A stretch of DNA of 27,399 nucleotides from Bacteroides sp. CAG:770 (GTDB lineage Bacteria > Bacteroidota > Bacteroidia > Bacteroidales > UBA932): positions 1 to 27,399 of the forward strand of contig FR890633.1 of assembly GCA_000435075.1 (NCBI GenBank), read 5' to 3'. A program made the position numbers and the translations under genes. Positions 1-8,968 of the stretch are shown piece by piece (position 1 is the stretch's first letter; each line of letters starts with the position of its first letter). Under the pieces are notes generated by a model, which was given only the letters and a program-made list of their open reading frames with translations, did no database searches and was not told the DNA's origin.

Positions 1-33
1 CACCCTTTAGAGTATGTTCGTGCTGGACGAACT

Positions 34-65
34 AAAAAAGGTCCACCGGACATAGCCGGCGGACC
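34..65 (-). terminator. Intrinsic terminator of mdh
   Basis: Read on the minus strand, GGTCCGCCGG and CCGGTGGACC form a 10-bp stem (one G-U pair) around a 6-nt loop and are followed directly by six T. It lies about 50 nt after the mdh stop codon, as expected for a Rho-independent terminator. Confidence 0.85.
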
Positions 66-113
66 TCATATCCAAGAGACTTCAGCAGTCTCTCTTATCT
101 TTTGCAGACCCGA

Positions 114-1100
114 TTAAAGGTTTGCGTTGTCTTTTTTCCAGTCAGCAACTGCAGGAACGATTCCGAGGCTGACAATCTCGTCACGCATCTTGCAGAGGTG
201 AGCGTAAGAAGCGTCGAGGGCAGCCAACTCTTCAGCTGTTCCCTGAGGCATTACATAGTGGCAGCCTGTAGCGTCAATTGTTGTAGGCATAGCCATCATG
301 ACGTTCTGGTACTTCTCGTTGTTTACGTATGTACCTGCAGGCAGTGTGAAAGGCTCTCCGCCCATAGCAGCTTCGATCATCTTCACTGCATTGTAAGCCG
401 GGCTCTGGAATGAAGAACGGCCACGGAGTTTGATGATTGCAGAACCGCCCTGGATTGTGTTCTGTTTGATTTCAGCCATTCTCTCAGCTGAAAGACCCAT
501 CTCTGAGAGAGGTTTGCCGTCGATCTTGACCTGAGATGCGAATACTGCCATCTGCTCGCCGTGTCCACCATATGTGTGGGCTCCTGTTACTGCGCTCTGA
601 GGAACTCCGAACTCCTTGGCGAGGTTGCTCTGAAGACGGGTAGAGTCGAGAGCTGCGAGTGATGTAAGCTGCTCCGGCTTCAGACCTGAGTGGATGAGAG
701 CTGTAAGAGCGGTAACGTCAGCAGGGTTGAAGATAACTACAACGTGCTTTACATCAGGGCAATACTTCTTGATATAGTCGCCGAACTGAGCAGCGATCTG
801 GCAGTTGCCTTTGAGAAGATCCTCACGGGTCATGCCCTCTTTACGTGGAGCTCCACCTGAAGAAATGATATACTTGGCATCCTTGAAAGCAACTTCAGGA
901 TCAACGGTCCAGGTGATGTTTGCACCCTCGAAACCGCAGTGATACATTTCCTCTGCTACACCGTGAACACCTGGCTCGAAGATATCATAAAGGCAGATGT
1001 TAGGGGTAAGGCCGAGCATAAGGGCTGTCTGAGCCATGTTGGAACCGATCATTCCGCCGGCGCCGACGATGGTCAGTTTCTCATTAGTCAAATACTTCAT
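114..1100 (-). CDS. mdh: Malate dehydrogenase (NAD-dependent)
   Basis: This 328-residue cytoplasmic enzyme interconverts malate and oxaloacetate with NAD(H). The N-terminal Rossmann motif is visible as IVGAGGMIGSN at residues 11-21, and an acidic residue ends strand 2 (CLYDIFEP). The block SGGAPRKEGMTREDLL is the mobile active-site loop of the LDH/MDH family with its substrate-binding arginines, FNPADV follows, and THTYGG-type catalytic His is present as GAHTYGGHGEQM. The length is normal for the family. The start ATG at 1100 follows a leader of about 40 nt from a -7 box at 1150-1157. It is a single-gene unit divergent from the PUL and ends at its own terminator. The identification is firm, although a lactate dehydrogenase paralogue cannot be excluded from sequence alone. 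Confidence 0.92.
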   Translation of the reverse strand: MKYLTNEKLTIVGAGGMIGSNMAQTALMLGLTPNICLYDIFEPGVHGVAEEMYHCGFEGANITWTVDPEVAFKDAKYIISSGGAPRKEGMTREDLLKGNCQIAAQFGDYIKKYCPDVKHVVVIFNPADVTALTALIHSGLKPEQLTSLAALDSTRLQSNLAKEFGVPQSAVTGAHTYGGHGEQMAVFASQVKIDGKPLSEMGLSAERMAEIKQNTIQGGSAIIKLRGRSSFQSPAYNAVKMIEAAMGGEPFTLPAGTYVNNEKYQNVMMAMPTTIDATGCHYVMPQGTAEELAALDASYAHLCKMRDEIVSLGIVPAVADWKKDNANL

Positions 1101-1149
1101 AATAAAAGTGTATTATTTAGTTATACTTGTTTTCATCTTCAAATCCCCG

Positions 1150-1157
1150 CAAAGATA
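1150..1157 (-). promoter_or_regulatory. mdh promoter, -7 box
   Basis: TATCTTTG on the minus strand matches the Bacteroidales -7 consensus TAnnTTTG, about 50 nt upstream of the mdh ATG. I see no clear TTTG -33 box at 19-21 bp spacing, so the call rests on the -7 element alone. Confidence 0.5.
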
Positions 1158-1200
1158 GCAAATCCGTTGGGAGATTGCTAACATTGCGCTGATTTTTACT

Positions 1201-1246
1201 GCAAATCTTTAGCCAAAAGAATATGGCAGTTTGTTCGCGAATGAAA
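1201..1246 (+). repeat. Left copy of two-block direct repeat
   Basis: Block 1 GCAAATCTTTAGCCAAAA (1201-1218) and block 2 GTTTGTTCGCGAATGAAA (1229-1246) are each repeated exactly, in the same order and orientation, at 22146-22163 and 22173-22190. The 9-10 nt between the blocks differ. The two copies enclose about 21 kb containing the PUL and the AlbA_2 gene. Confidence 0.85.
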
Positions 1247-1346
1247 CACAGGTCTTTAAAGTGTCAAACTACCGAGGTGCTTGCGTATGAGTTATCTCTC
1301 ACATTATCACCGACTTGATGAAATTCTGAAAAGTTTTATAATTTTT

Positions 1347-1377
1347 TTTGCAATTTAATGAAATGTTAATACCGTTG
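1347..1377 (+). promoter_or_regulatory. Main PUL promoter
   Basis: TTTG at 1347-1350, a 19-bp spacer and TACCGTTG at 1370-1377 (one mismatch to TAnnTTTG) form a Bacteroidales promoter with normal spacing. Transcription would start near 1384, about 65 nt before the isomerase ATG and just before the palindrome at 1390. A weaker alternative is CATATTTG at 1428-1435. Confidence 0.6.
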
Positions 1378-1389
1378 CACAAAATATGA

Positions 1390-1404
1390 GTATGTTCATA
1401 CAAA
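1390..1404. promoter_or_regulatory. Putative GntR operator upstream of the PUL
   Basis: GTATGTTCATAC at 1390-1401 is a perfect 12-bp palindrome. The 13 bases 1392-1404 are the exact reverse complement of TTTGTATGAACAT at 17529-17541 in the gntR promoter. It sits just downstream of the predicted transcription start, where a bound repressor would block transcription. That the GntR/UTRA protein at 17548 binds here is inference. Confidence 0.6.
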
Positions 1405-1448
1405 CAATAGGTATGTAATTACTAAAACATATTTGCAACTCCGTAATC

Positions 1449-3176
1449 ATGAGAAAAAGCAATTACGACAAGTTTCCGTCGATAAAGATGAACGGAATGA
1501 TTGTCACGGGATGGGACGCGATCAGGACAGTTTTGGAAAAAACCGGAAAGACAGTCGTTGCGGTCGATTTGTATGTCGGTACATATGAGGATGAAATCGT
1601 CAGGGAACTTTCGAAGGAATTTGATACCGTCATTGACACGAGAACTCTTATGAAGAGTGAGGAAGAGATCTTGTCAATGACTCAGCCGTTTATGACTGAC
1701 GATGTTCTTTTCGGTTATCTCACCAGTTTGAGAATCAAGGATTTCTTCAACATTGACAAAATCGAAGAAACTAAAAACATTGACCTGAATACTGGCAAGA
1801 AGGTTCTTGTCATTGGCCCGGGGGCGATTCTTGCTGCTCCTGCGGGGGCGACATTGGTCTATGCCGATATGGCGAGATGGGAGATTCAGCAGAGATTCCG
1901 CAGGCATGAGGTGAAGGGCCTTGGTGTGGATAATCATGCGGATGCCGTTTCGCTCCAGTACAAACGAGGGCTTTTCATAGATTGGCGTGTACTTGACTTA
2001 TATAAGGACAAGATAATGGGTTCGGTGGAGTATTGGATAGATACCAATGACGCTGCTGAACCTAAGATGATAGATGCAGATACTTTCAGTCGCGGAATGG
2101 AGACTGCTGCGGCCAATCCGTTCAGAGTCGTGCCTTTCTTCGATCCTGCACCTTGGGGCGGCCAGTGGATGAAAGATGTCTGTGACCTCGACAGGAGCAA
2201 GGCGAATTTCGGATGGTGCTTCGACTGCGTGCCGGAGGAAAACAGTCTGTATCTGGAGGTGAACGGCACCCGTTTCGAACTTCCGTCACAGGATCTTATT
2301 CTCAGCAAGAGCAGGGAAGTGCTCGGGGAAGTCGTGGAGGCGAGATTCGGCAAAGATTTTCCGATACGTTTCGACTTTCTTGATACAATCGGCGGAGGTA
2401 ACCTCAGTCTTCAGGTGCATCCTACCACTCAGTTTATCAGAGAGAATATGGGAATGCCTTATACCCAGGATGAAAGCTACTATCTTCTCGATGCGACAGA
2501 TGAAGCGGTGGTTTATCTCGGCGTGAAAAACGGAGTGGATAAAAACCAGATGATAGAGGACCTGAGGGCTGCTCAGAGAGGAGAGATTGTCTTCGATGCT
2601 GAGAAGTATGTGAACAAGATACCGGCGAAAAAACATGATCATTACCTGATTCCGGGAGGTACAATACATTGTTCCGGCGCGGGCAGCATGGTGCTTGAAA
2701 TTAGCGCTACGCCTAATATCTTTACATTTAAATTGTGGGATTGGCAGCGACTCGGGCTGGATGGAAAGCCTCGGCCGATCAATGTCGAGAGGGGGCGTCA
2801 GGTTATCGCATGGGAGCGCGATACTGACTATGTTCACGAACACCTTGCAAATCATTTTGAGCCGGTAGCAGAAGGTGAGGGATGGAATGAGATACGTACT
2901 GGGCTGCATCCTAATGAGTTTATCGAAACGAGAAGGACTGAGTTTACGGTTCCTGTAACATTCCAGACCGACGGCGGTGTGCAGGTCCTCAATCTCGTGG
3001 AGGGTGATGAGGCCGTGGTCGAGAGCGTGGATGGAAGTTTCAGTCCGTTTGTGGTGCATTACGCTGAGACTTTTATCATTCCTGGAAGCATTAAGGAATA
3101 TAAAATCAGGCCGTATGGTCTTTCCGAAGGCAAGAAGTGTATGGTAATACGCGCCTATATAAGGTTTCACGCATAA
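1449..3176 (+). CDS. Class I mannose-6-phosphate isomerase with extra N-terminal domain
   Basis: The C-terminal part (about residues 220-575) is a type I phosphomannose isomerase cupin, expected to convert mannose-6-phosphate to fructose-6-phosphate in the cytoplasm. GGGNLSLQVHP carries the metal-binding Q322 and H324. YLIPGGTIH (399-407) is the second metal/active-site strand with H407, E417 lies in VLEIS, and NIFTFKLWDW follows. Typical bacterial enzymes have about 300-400 residues; this one has 575 because about 200 residues precede the cupin. That part contains VVAVDLYVGTYEDEIV and KKVLVIGPGAILAAPAGA and resembles a uridine-kinase-like fold, but I see no Walker A motif. It is the first gene of the PUL, followed 11 nt later by the ROK kinase. 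The isomerase assignment is firm; the role of the N-terminal domain is unknown. Confidence 0.85.
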   Translation: MRKSNYDKFPSIKMNGMIVTGWDAIRTVLEKTGKTVVAVDLYVGTYEDEIVRELSKEFDTVIDTRTLMKSEEEILSMTQPFMTDDVLFGYLTSLRIKDFFNIDKIEETKNIDLNTGKKVLVIGPGAILAAPAGATLVYADMARWEIQQRFRRHEVKGLGVDNHADAVSLQYKRGLFIDWRVLDLYKDKIMGSVEYWIDTNDAAEPKMIDADTFSRGMETAAANPFRVVPFFDPAPWGGQWMKDVCDLDRSKANFGWCFDCVPEENSLYLEVNGTRFELPSQDLILSKSREVLGEVVEARFGKDFPIRFDFLDTIGGGNLSLQVHPTTQFIRENMGMPYTQDESYYLLDATDEAVVYLGVKNGVDKNQMIEDLRAAQRGEIVFDAEKYVNKIPAKKHDHYLIPGGTIHCSGAGSMVLEISATPNIFTFKLWDWQRLGLDGKPRPINVERGRQVIAWERDTDYVHEHLANHFEPVAEGEGWNEIRTGLHPNEFIETRRTEFTVPVTFQTDGGVQVLNLVEGDEAVVESVDGSFSPFVVHYAETFIIPGSIKEYKIRPYGLSEGKKCMVIRAYIRFHA

Positions 3177-3187
3177 AGAATTATGCT

Positions 3188-4297
3188 ATGTACGAGAATG
3201 ACCACAGAATAGTAATGACACTGGATGCCGGGGGGACGAACTTCGTCTTTTCGGCCATCCGAGGATGCCGTGAAATCGTAGCCCCCGTCAGGTTGGATGC
3301 GGTCAATGATGATATTGTCCGTTGTCTGGATACGTTGGTGTCCGGATTTGAGGCCATTGAAATAGAGCTGCTTCCGGAGAAACCGGCGGCAATCAGTTTT
3401 GCTTTTCCCGGACCTGCAGACTACAAGGCAGGCATAATCGGTGATTTGCCAAACTTCCCATGTTTCAGAGGCGGCGTAGCAATGGGCCCTTTCCTTTCTG
3501 ACAGATTCGGGGTGCCTGTATTCATAAATAATGACGGTAATCTTTTCGCTTACGGCGAGGCGCTCGTGGGCACACTCCCAAAAGTGAATAGAATTCTCGA
3601 AGAGGCAGGAAGCGCGATGCGGTATAAAAATTTGCTCGGTATAACGCTCGGCACCGGATTCGGTGGCGGAGTTGTGATAGGCGGCAAACTCCTTTCCGGA
3701 GACAACGGGTGCGGTGGAGATGTGTGGCTGATGAGAAATAGTCTGTATCCGGAATTGATAGCAGAAGAAAGTGTCAGCATCCGCGCTGTCAGGCGTGTTT
3801 ACCGAGAATATGCGAAAGAAGATGCCAGAGAGAATCTGACCCCGAAAGATATCTTCGATATAGCAGAAGGAATCGCTGAGGGTAATGTCAATGCAGCAAG
3901 ACAGGCTTTTTCACAGCTTGGAAAAGCGGCGGCGGATGCAATAGTCCACGCTTTGGACATTATTGATGGTCTTGTAGTTATAGGCGGAGGCCTTTCAGGT
4001 GCTGCCAAATACATTGTCCCTGCTATGAAAGAGCAGATGAGGTCCAGTCTCTCCACTTTCGGAGGCGACCATTTCCCATGCCTTCAGAGTGAAGTTTATG
4101 ATCTGAATGCCACTGAAGAACTTGCAGAGTTCCTGAGAGACGACTCTACACTTGTTCAAGTGCCAGGTGCAGAACGGAGCGTGCGCTACAGGAACAGCCG
4201 CAAGACGGGTATTGCGGTCAACTCCATCGGCACGAGTACGGCGATTGCATTGGGTGCTTACGCATTTGCGCTGAATAATTTGAATAAATCTAAATAA
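3188..4297 (+). CDS. ROK family sugar kinase
   Basis: A 369-residue ROK-family protein, probably an ATP-dependent hexokinase that phosphorylates mannose (or glucose) at C6 in the cytoplasm. It shows the phosphate-binding motif LDAGGTN (D13), the substrate-site segment INNDGNLFAYGE with the catalytic-type Asp, the glycine-rich LGTGFGGGVVIGGKLL, and the adenosine-site motif VIGGGLSGA. The Cys-rich zinc motif of classical ROK proteins (CGCxxxGCxE) is absent and replaced by a short segment after NGCGGDVW. There is no DNA-binding domain at the N-terminus, so it is a kinase and not a ROK repressor. I chose ATG 3188, 11 nt after the isomerase stop; a GTG at 3137 would overlap that gene. Pairing with the isomerase and mannanases makes mannose the likely substrate (inference). 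Confidence 0.85.
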   Translation: MYENDHRIVMTLDAGGTNFVFSAIRGCREIVAPVRLDAVNDDIVRCLDTLVSGFEAIEIELLPEKPAAISFAFPGPADYKAGIIGDLPNFPCFRGGVAMGPFLSDRFGVPVFINNDGNLFAYGEALVGTLPKVNRILEEAGSAMRYKNLLGITLGTGFGGGVVIGGKLLSGDNGCGGDVWLMRNSLYPELIAEESVSIRAVRRVYREYAKEDARENLTPKDIFDIAEGIAEGNVNAARQAFSQLGKAAADAIVHALDIIDGLVVIGGGLSGAAKYIVPAMKEQMRSSLSTFGGDHFPCLQSEVYDLNATEELAEFLRDDSTLVQVPGAERSVRYRNSRKTGIAVNSIGTSTAIALGAYAFALNNLNKSK

Positions 4298-4312
4298 CCA
4301 AGTTATAACGAT

Positions 4313-7300
4313 ATGAATCCATCTAAAATCCATGAACTGACAAGGTCGGTGTTCTCCATAGTGGGAAAGGTATTTGCGGCCTTGGTCGTTTTCATCGCCG
4401 CGGGTACAGCCCAGACGGCGTTTGCGCAGAACGGAACTGTCAAGGTTACAGGTAAGGTGACCTGTGGCGGAGAAAGCGTTATCGGCGCATCCGTAATGGT
4501 GAAAGGTACATCAACCGGAACAGTGACCGACATTGACGGTTCTTACGGCATTCAGGTCAGGCCTGATGCGACTCTCCTCATTTCGGCAATCGGTTATTCT
4601 TCTGAAGAGGTCAATGTTGATGGCAGAACAGTCATTGACATAAAACTGGCTGAAGAGTCGCTAAGTCTTGCTGATGCTGTCGTGGTCGGTTACGGCGTGC
4701 AGAAAAAAGTGAACTTGACTGGCGCGGTTTCAAGCGTTTCTGAAGAAGACCTCAAGGGCAAGCCTGTTGCAAATGTCCTGGAAGGCCTTCAGGGTACGGC
4801 TCCGGGACTTGTAATCCAGCAGGGCTCTTCGACTCCAGGCGGTTCCCCTACACTCAACATTCGTGGTTACAACACCATGAACAACAATGATCCGCTCGTG
4901 ATCATTGATGGAATCGAAGGCTCCCTGGCGAATCTCAATCCTTCTGATATCGAGCAGATTTCAGTCTTGAAAGACGCGTCTTCTACAGCCATTTACGGTT
5001 CCAGAGCTTCCAATGGAGTTATTTTAGTGACTACCAGCAAGGGAAGTGAAGGCAAATCCGAAGTTAACTACAATATGACTTATGGTCTTCAGCAGGCTAC
5101 CAAACTCCCTACTGTAGTGGATTCCTGGCTGTATTGCGAACTTTACAACGAGGCTGCAGTCAACTCCGGCCGTCCTGCCAAGTTCACGGCAGAGGAAATC
5201 GCAAATTACAGGAACGGCGGAACCAACTGTAAGTGGATCAATGAGATATACAAGGATTATGCTTCACAGCAGACCCACAATATTTCAGTGACAGGCGGCA
5301 ATCAGAAGCTCTCTTACATGGCCTCAGTCGGCTATCTGAAACAGAATTCACTCTTCAAGGGTCCAAATTATGGTTACGACAGGTACAATGGACGACTCAA
5401 TGTCAGCCACAAGGTCCTGGATAATCTTACCGTAGCCATTACATCACAGTTTACCCGTAATAATATCAAGGATCACGCGTACTGGACAGATTGGATTATC
5501 GAGCAGTGCAACCGTATGCCTTCCATCTACAATATCAAGAATGAAGATGGTACATACAATTATCCTTCAGGATCCAATAGTAACTCTCTCGAAAGACTTG
5601 AGACTGGCGGATACCGCAGGAGCGTGAACGATGATATGAGCGGAACGCTTTCAGCTGATTGGACTATTGTCAAAGGTCTCAAACTCTCACTTCAGGGTGG
5701 TGCAAGGTATCTGAACAACAACACCCACGAGAACCGCAAGGCTTCTGACAATCCGCTCGCAGGAGATACCGAGAACCATATCAGCGAGTCATTTAACCGC
5801 AGCACCAAATACACTGCGACTGCGATGCTTTCATACAATACCACAATCGCTGAGAAACACAATCTTGGCGCTCTCGTAGGTTATGGCTATGAAGGTGAAC
5901 ACTCCAACTGGTTCTCTACTCAGCGTGTTACCGACAATCACGACTACGATGTAATGGTAGGCGAGGTTACCGGTTCTGATAAAACCCCGATAAAGAATGC
6001 CAGCAACGCATCTGACTGGTCCCTTTATTCAGTATTCGCAAGAATCAACTACAATTATGATGAAAAATACCTTCTCGAGGTCAATCTCAGAAACGACTAC
6101 TCATCATATTTCGCAAAAGGTAACCGTTCCGGTCTTTTCCCTTCATTCTCAGCAGGTTGGAGACTTTCACAGGAAGATTTCTGGGAGAATGTCCGACCTT
6201 ATGTCTCCATGATGAAACTCAGGGGTTCTTGGGGTCTTGTCGGAAACAACAGGATCGGCGCTTACCAGTACCAGCAGTCAGTGACCGTGAATCCGAGCGG
6301 TATGGTATTCGACAATACTTCAGTGCCTACAGCAGGTTTTTCATCTGCCAATCCTGGAATCAAATGGGAGACAACCCGTATGACCGACATTGGTCTCGAC
6401 CTCGGTTTCCTCAAGGACAACCTCACCCTGTCATTCGACTATTTTAACAATACTACACGTGATATCCTTGTAAATCTTTCAGTTCCAGGCATATTCGGTA
6501 ACGGTGCGCCTATTTCGAATGCCGCTAAAGTAAGGACACAGGGCTGGGAGTTGGCGCTTAACTATCACTTCAAGACCGGTATTGTGAACCATAATGTCAG
6601 CGGAAACGTATCTGACAGCTGGAACAAGGTCCTCAGCACCAAGGGAAATGAACTTCATTATGGCTCCGATGTGACCACCATAATCAAGGAAGGTTATCCT
6701 CTCTGGTCTTACTATACCCTCAGAAGCAACGGCTTCTTCCAGAGTGATGAGGAGGCGGCATCAAGCCCTCATCCGGCAGAGTGCGAACCTAAAGCCGGTG
6801 ATATCAAGTATATTGACAAGAATAATGATGGTGTCATCGATGACAAAGACCGTTTCATAGTAGGCAATGACTTCCCGAGATATACCTTCGGTTTCAACTA
6901 CAATCTTGAAGTCAAGGGATTCTGGTTCTCCATGTTCCTGCAGGGTGTAGGCAAGAGAAGCAGATGGATGAGAGGTGAATCTGTAGAGGCGTTCCACAAC
7001 AATAACGAAGGCCCTGTACTCGACTTCCATGTTGACCGCTGGACACCGTCCAACCGCAATGCTTCTTATCCGAGACTTACGATGGGCAGCGAATCCAAGA
7101 ACAACGCCATGAAGTCAGACTTCTGGATTCAGAATGCTGCATACCTCAGAGTCAAGAACTTGCAGGTGGGCTACTCGTTCCCTGAACAGCTTTTGACGAA
7201 AATCCATTTCAAGGGACTTCAGGTCTATCTGACTTGCGAAAATCCTTTCGTGTTTACAAAGATGAAGGGCGGATGGGATCCGGAATACAATGCAGATGGT

Positions 7301-7360
7301 TCAGGTCGTGCATATCCGGTAGCAAGAGTTTATTCTGTCGGCCTCAATGTTAAATTTTAA
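4313..7360 (+). CDS. susC-like: SusC/RagA family TonB-dependent outer membrane transporter
   Basis: A 1015-residue outer membrane beta-barrel that imports oligosaccharides together with SusD, powered by TonB/ExbBD. A signal peptide ending in TAFA-QN covers about residues 1-38. A carboxypeptidase-regulatory-like domain follows at about 43-125 (VTGKVTCGGESVIGASV, GYSSEEV). The TonB box/plug start DAVVVGYGVQKKVNLTGAV is next, and the plug includes NVLEGLQGTAPGL, LNIRGY and PLVIIDGI with the DIEQISVLKDASSTAIYGSR signature. The barrel ends in ...VGLNVKF with the usual C-terminal Phe. Length and domain order are standard, and no STN domain is present, so signalling to an anti-sigma factor is unlikely. 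It lies 15 nt after the ROK gene and 15 nt before susD. An alpha-mannan substrate is inferred from the neighbours. Confidence 0.95.
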   Translation: MNPSKIHELTRSVFSIVGKVFAALVVFIAAGTAQTAFAQNGTVKVTGKVTCGGESVIGASVMVKGTSTGTVTDIDGSYGIQVRPDATLLISAIGYSSEEVNVDGRTVIDIKLAEESLSLADAVVVGYGVQKKVNLTGAVSSVSEEDLKGKPVANVLEGLQGTAPGLVIQQGSSTPGGSPTLNIRGYNTMNNNDPLVIIDGIEGSLANLNPSDIEQISVLKDASSTAIYGSRASNGVILVTTSKGSEGKSEVNYNMTYGLQQATKLPTVVDSWLYCELYNEAAVNSGRPAKFTAEEIANYRNGGTNCKWINEIYKDYASQQTHNISVTGGNQKLSYMASVGYLKQNSLFKGPNYGYDRYNGRLNVSHKVLDNLTVAITSQFTRNNIKDHAYWTDWIIEQCNRMPSIYNIKNEDGTYNYPSGSNSNSLERLETGGYRRSVNDDMSGTLSADWTIVKGLKLSLQGGARYLNNNTHENRKASDNPLAGDTENHISESFNRSTKYTATAMLSYNTTIAEKHNLGALVGYGYEGEHSNWFSTQRVTDNHDYDVMVGEVTGSDKTPIKNASNASDWSLYSVFARINYNYDEKYLLEVNLRNDYSSYFAKGNRSGLFPSFSAGWRLSQEDFWENVRPYVSMMKLRGSWGLVGNNRIGAYQYQQSVTVNPSGMVFDNTSVPTAGFSSANPGIKWETTRMTDIGLDLGFLKDNLTLSFDYFNNTTRDILVNLSVPGIFGNGAPISNAAKVRTQGWELALNYHFKTGIVNHNVSGNVSDSWNKVLSTKGNELHYGSDVTTIIKEGYPLWSYYTLRSNGFFQSDEEAASSPHPAECEPKAGDIKYIDKNNDGVIDDKDRFIVGNDFPRYTFGFNYNLEVKGFWFSMFLQGVGKRSRWMRGESVEAFHNNNEGPVLDFHVDRWTPSNRNASYPRLTMGSESKNNAMKSDFWIQNAAYLRVKNLQVGYSFPEQLLTKIHFKGLQVYLTCENPFVFTKMKGGWDPEYNADGSGRAYPVARVYSVGLNVKF

Positions 7361-7375
7361 TCGAAGTCACGAGAT

Positions 7376-8968
7376 ATGAAGAATATATTTTACAAACTTG
7401 CAGTAATTGCCGGCTCTGCCATTACACTGTCCTCCTGCGTCAGTCTTGACACAGAACCATACGACAGAACAACGGACCTTACATATTGGAGCAAGGATGA
7501 AAGTGCTGCAATCAATGTTCTGAACAGCTGTTATGCTTCTATGTACAGCCTGTTTGAAATCGTTGAGTCAGAAGGTGCTACCGACAATGCATACGTAAAG
7601 TCACTCACTACGACCCAGGCGCTCGGAAACGGCTCCCTCAGCACTGACGACAGTTATGTCAAGAGCATTTGGGACCACTATTATTCGAGCATCAGGCTAT
7701 GCAATGAACTTCTCAACAACATTGACAAGGTTCCCGGCCTGAGTGCAGAGAACAAGTCAAGCTATATCGCGCAGTGCAAGACCCTCAAGGCGCTGTTCTA
7801 CTATGAACTCTATACCAAGTTCGGCAATGTGCCTTATACTGATAAAGTGCTGACTGTCAATGAGAGTATGACAATCGGCCGTACGGACCGGTCTGTAGTG
7901 AAGCAGAATGTCATTGACAATCTCAAGGCTGCGATTCCTGATCTTCCGGAGTCATACGGAGCAGGCGACAAAGGCAGGATTACTGCTGGTGCCGCAAAGG
8001 CTATATTGGCAAAGGTCTATCTTTTCGACGGCGAATTTGCAGAAGTGAAGGAACTTACAGAAGAGATAATGAAATCCGGCACATACAGCCTGTTTCCAAG
8101 TTATTCGGGGCTTTTCGATATTGCCAATGAGGGAAATTCGGAAGTTATTCTGGATGTCCAATATACCCCTGTTCTCCGTGAATGGAGTATGAGAGAGGCC
8201 GGTTTCGTTCCGCCTTCACTTGGTGGCTACTGCAGCATTGCCCCTACTCAGGAACTTGTGGACAGCTACATCATGCTCAACGGTAAGGGTATCAAGGAGT
8301 CAGGCTCCGGCTATGACACCTCAAATCCTTATTCTGACCGTGATCCACGACTTGCTGCCACAATTATCTATACCGGCAATTCGTACAAGCTTCCTGACGG
8401 TTCTGATGCCGTGATTGACTGCAATACGGGCAATGATGCTTATGGTACTACATCTGACGTCACACCTACCGGATATTATCTCAAGAAATGGTGGGATCCG
8501 ACTTATCGTCTGACATTGCTTTCTGGTCTGAATACCATTGTTATCCGTTATGCGGACGTGCTTCTGATGAATGCAGAGGCTCATGCGGAGCTCGGTACTC
8601 TCAATGCTGATGTCTGGAACAATACTGTGAAGGAAATCCGTAAGAGGGCAGGCTTTACTGATGCGGCAGCGCTTGATTTCAATCCTTCTGCAGACAACAA
8701 GGCCATTATCCGCAACGAACGCCGCTGCGAACTTGCATTTGAAGGCGCGAGACTCAAGGACATCATCAGATGGAGAATTGCAGAGAAGGTTCTGAATGGC
8801 AATGTGCACGGATTCTATACCGGTGCGGCAGTCGGAACTGACGACGGATATGTAATTCTCGAAAAGAGAACGTTCAATCCTGACAAGAACTACTATTGGC
8901 CAATTCCTCAGAAGGACATTGACCTGAACAAGAATCTCGACCAAAACCCTAATTGGAGCAGAAAATGA
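7376..8968 (+). CDS. susD-like: SusD/RagB family outer membrane lipoprotein
   Basis: A 530-residue surface lipoprotein that caps the SusC pore and binds incoming oligosaccharides. The lipoprotein signal ends at TLSSC (Cys near residue 21), followed by the SusD N-terminal pattern CVSLDTEPYDRTTD. Helical TPR-like segments follow (LKALFYYELYTKFGNVPY, ITAGAAKAILAKVYLF), then the C-terminal SusD signature IVIRYADVLLMNAEAHAELG, NERRCELAFEGARLKDIIRW and the end KNYYWPIPQKDIDLNKNLDQNPNW. The family length is normal. Its stop codon overlaps the start of the next gene (ATGA), showing translational coupling with the SusE-like protein. Confidence 0.95.
   Translation: MKNIFYKLAVIAGSAITLSSCVSLDTEPYDRTTDLTYWSKDESAAINVLNSCYASMYSLFEIVESEGATDNAYVKSLTTTQALGNGSLSTDDSYVKSIWDHYYSSIRLCNELLNNIDKVPGLSAENKSSYIAQCKTLKALFYYELYTKFGNVPYTDKVLTVNESMTIGRTDRSVVKQNVIDNLKAAIPDLPESYGAGDKGRITAGAAKAILAKVYLFDGEFAEVKELTEEIMKSGTYSLFPSYSGLFDIANEGNSEVILDVQYTPVLREWSMREAGFVPPSLGGYCSIAPTQELVDSYIMLNGKGIKESGSGYDTSNPYSDRDPRLAATIIYTGNSYKLPDGSDAVIDCNTGNDAYGTTSDVTPTGYYLKKWWDPTYRLTLLSGLNTIVIRYADVLLMNAEAHAELGTLNADVWNNTVKEIRKRAGFTDAAALDFNPSADNKAIIRNERRCELAFEGARLKDIIRWRIAEKVLNGNVHGFYTGAAVGTDDGYVILEKRTFNPDKNYYWPIPQKDIDLNKNLDQNPNWSRK

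Larger units (their letters stand above)
1101..1448. other. Divergent intergenic region mdh / PUL
   Basis: This 348-nt gap has no credible gene. It holds the mdh -7 box (1150-1157), one copy of a two-block repeat (1201-1246), the PUL promoter (1347-1377) and the putative GntR operator (1390-1404). The stretch from about 1247 to 1340 shows nothing I can name. Confidence 0.7.

Noticed and set aside
11..20. GAGTATGTTC near the window start, similar to the PUL operator region at 1388-1397
   Set aside because: Only 10 bp match, the palindrome half CATAC is missing, and the neighbouring gene is outside the window, so chance is likely.
1201..1263. The left repeat copy as a second promoter of the same kind as at 22174
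   Set aside because: No TAnnTTTG -7 box follows at the expected distance, so it does not look like a working promoter.
2286..3170. A 294-residue minus-strand open frame
   Set aside because: It is antisense to the isomerase cupin domain, whose metal-binding motifs are intact; no recognisable protein features.
3137..3187. GTG start extending the ROK kinase by 17 residues
   Set aside because: It would overlap the isomerase by 40 nt; ATG 3188 sits 11 nt after that stop and begins just ahead of the conserved DAGGT motif, as in the family.
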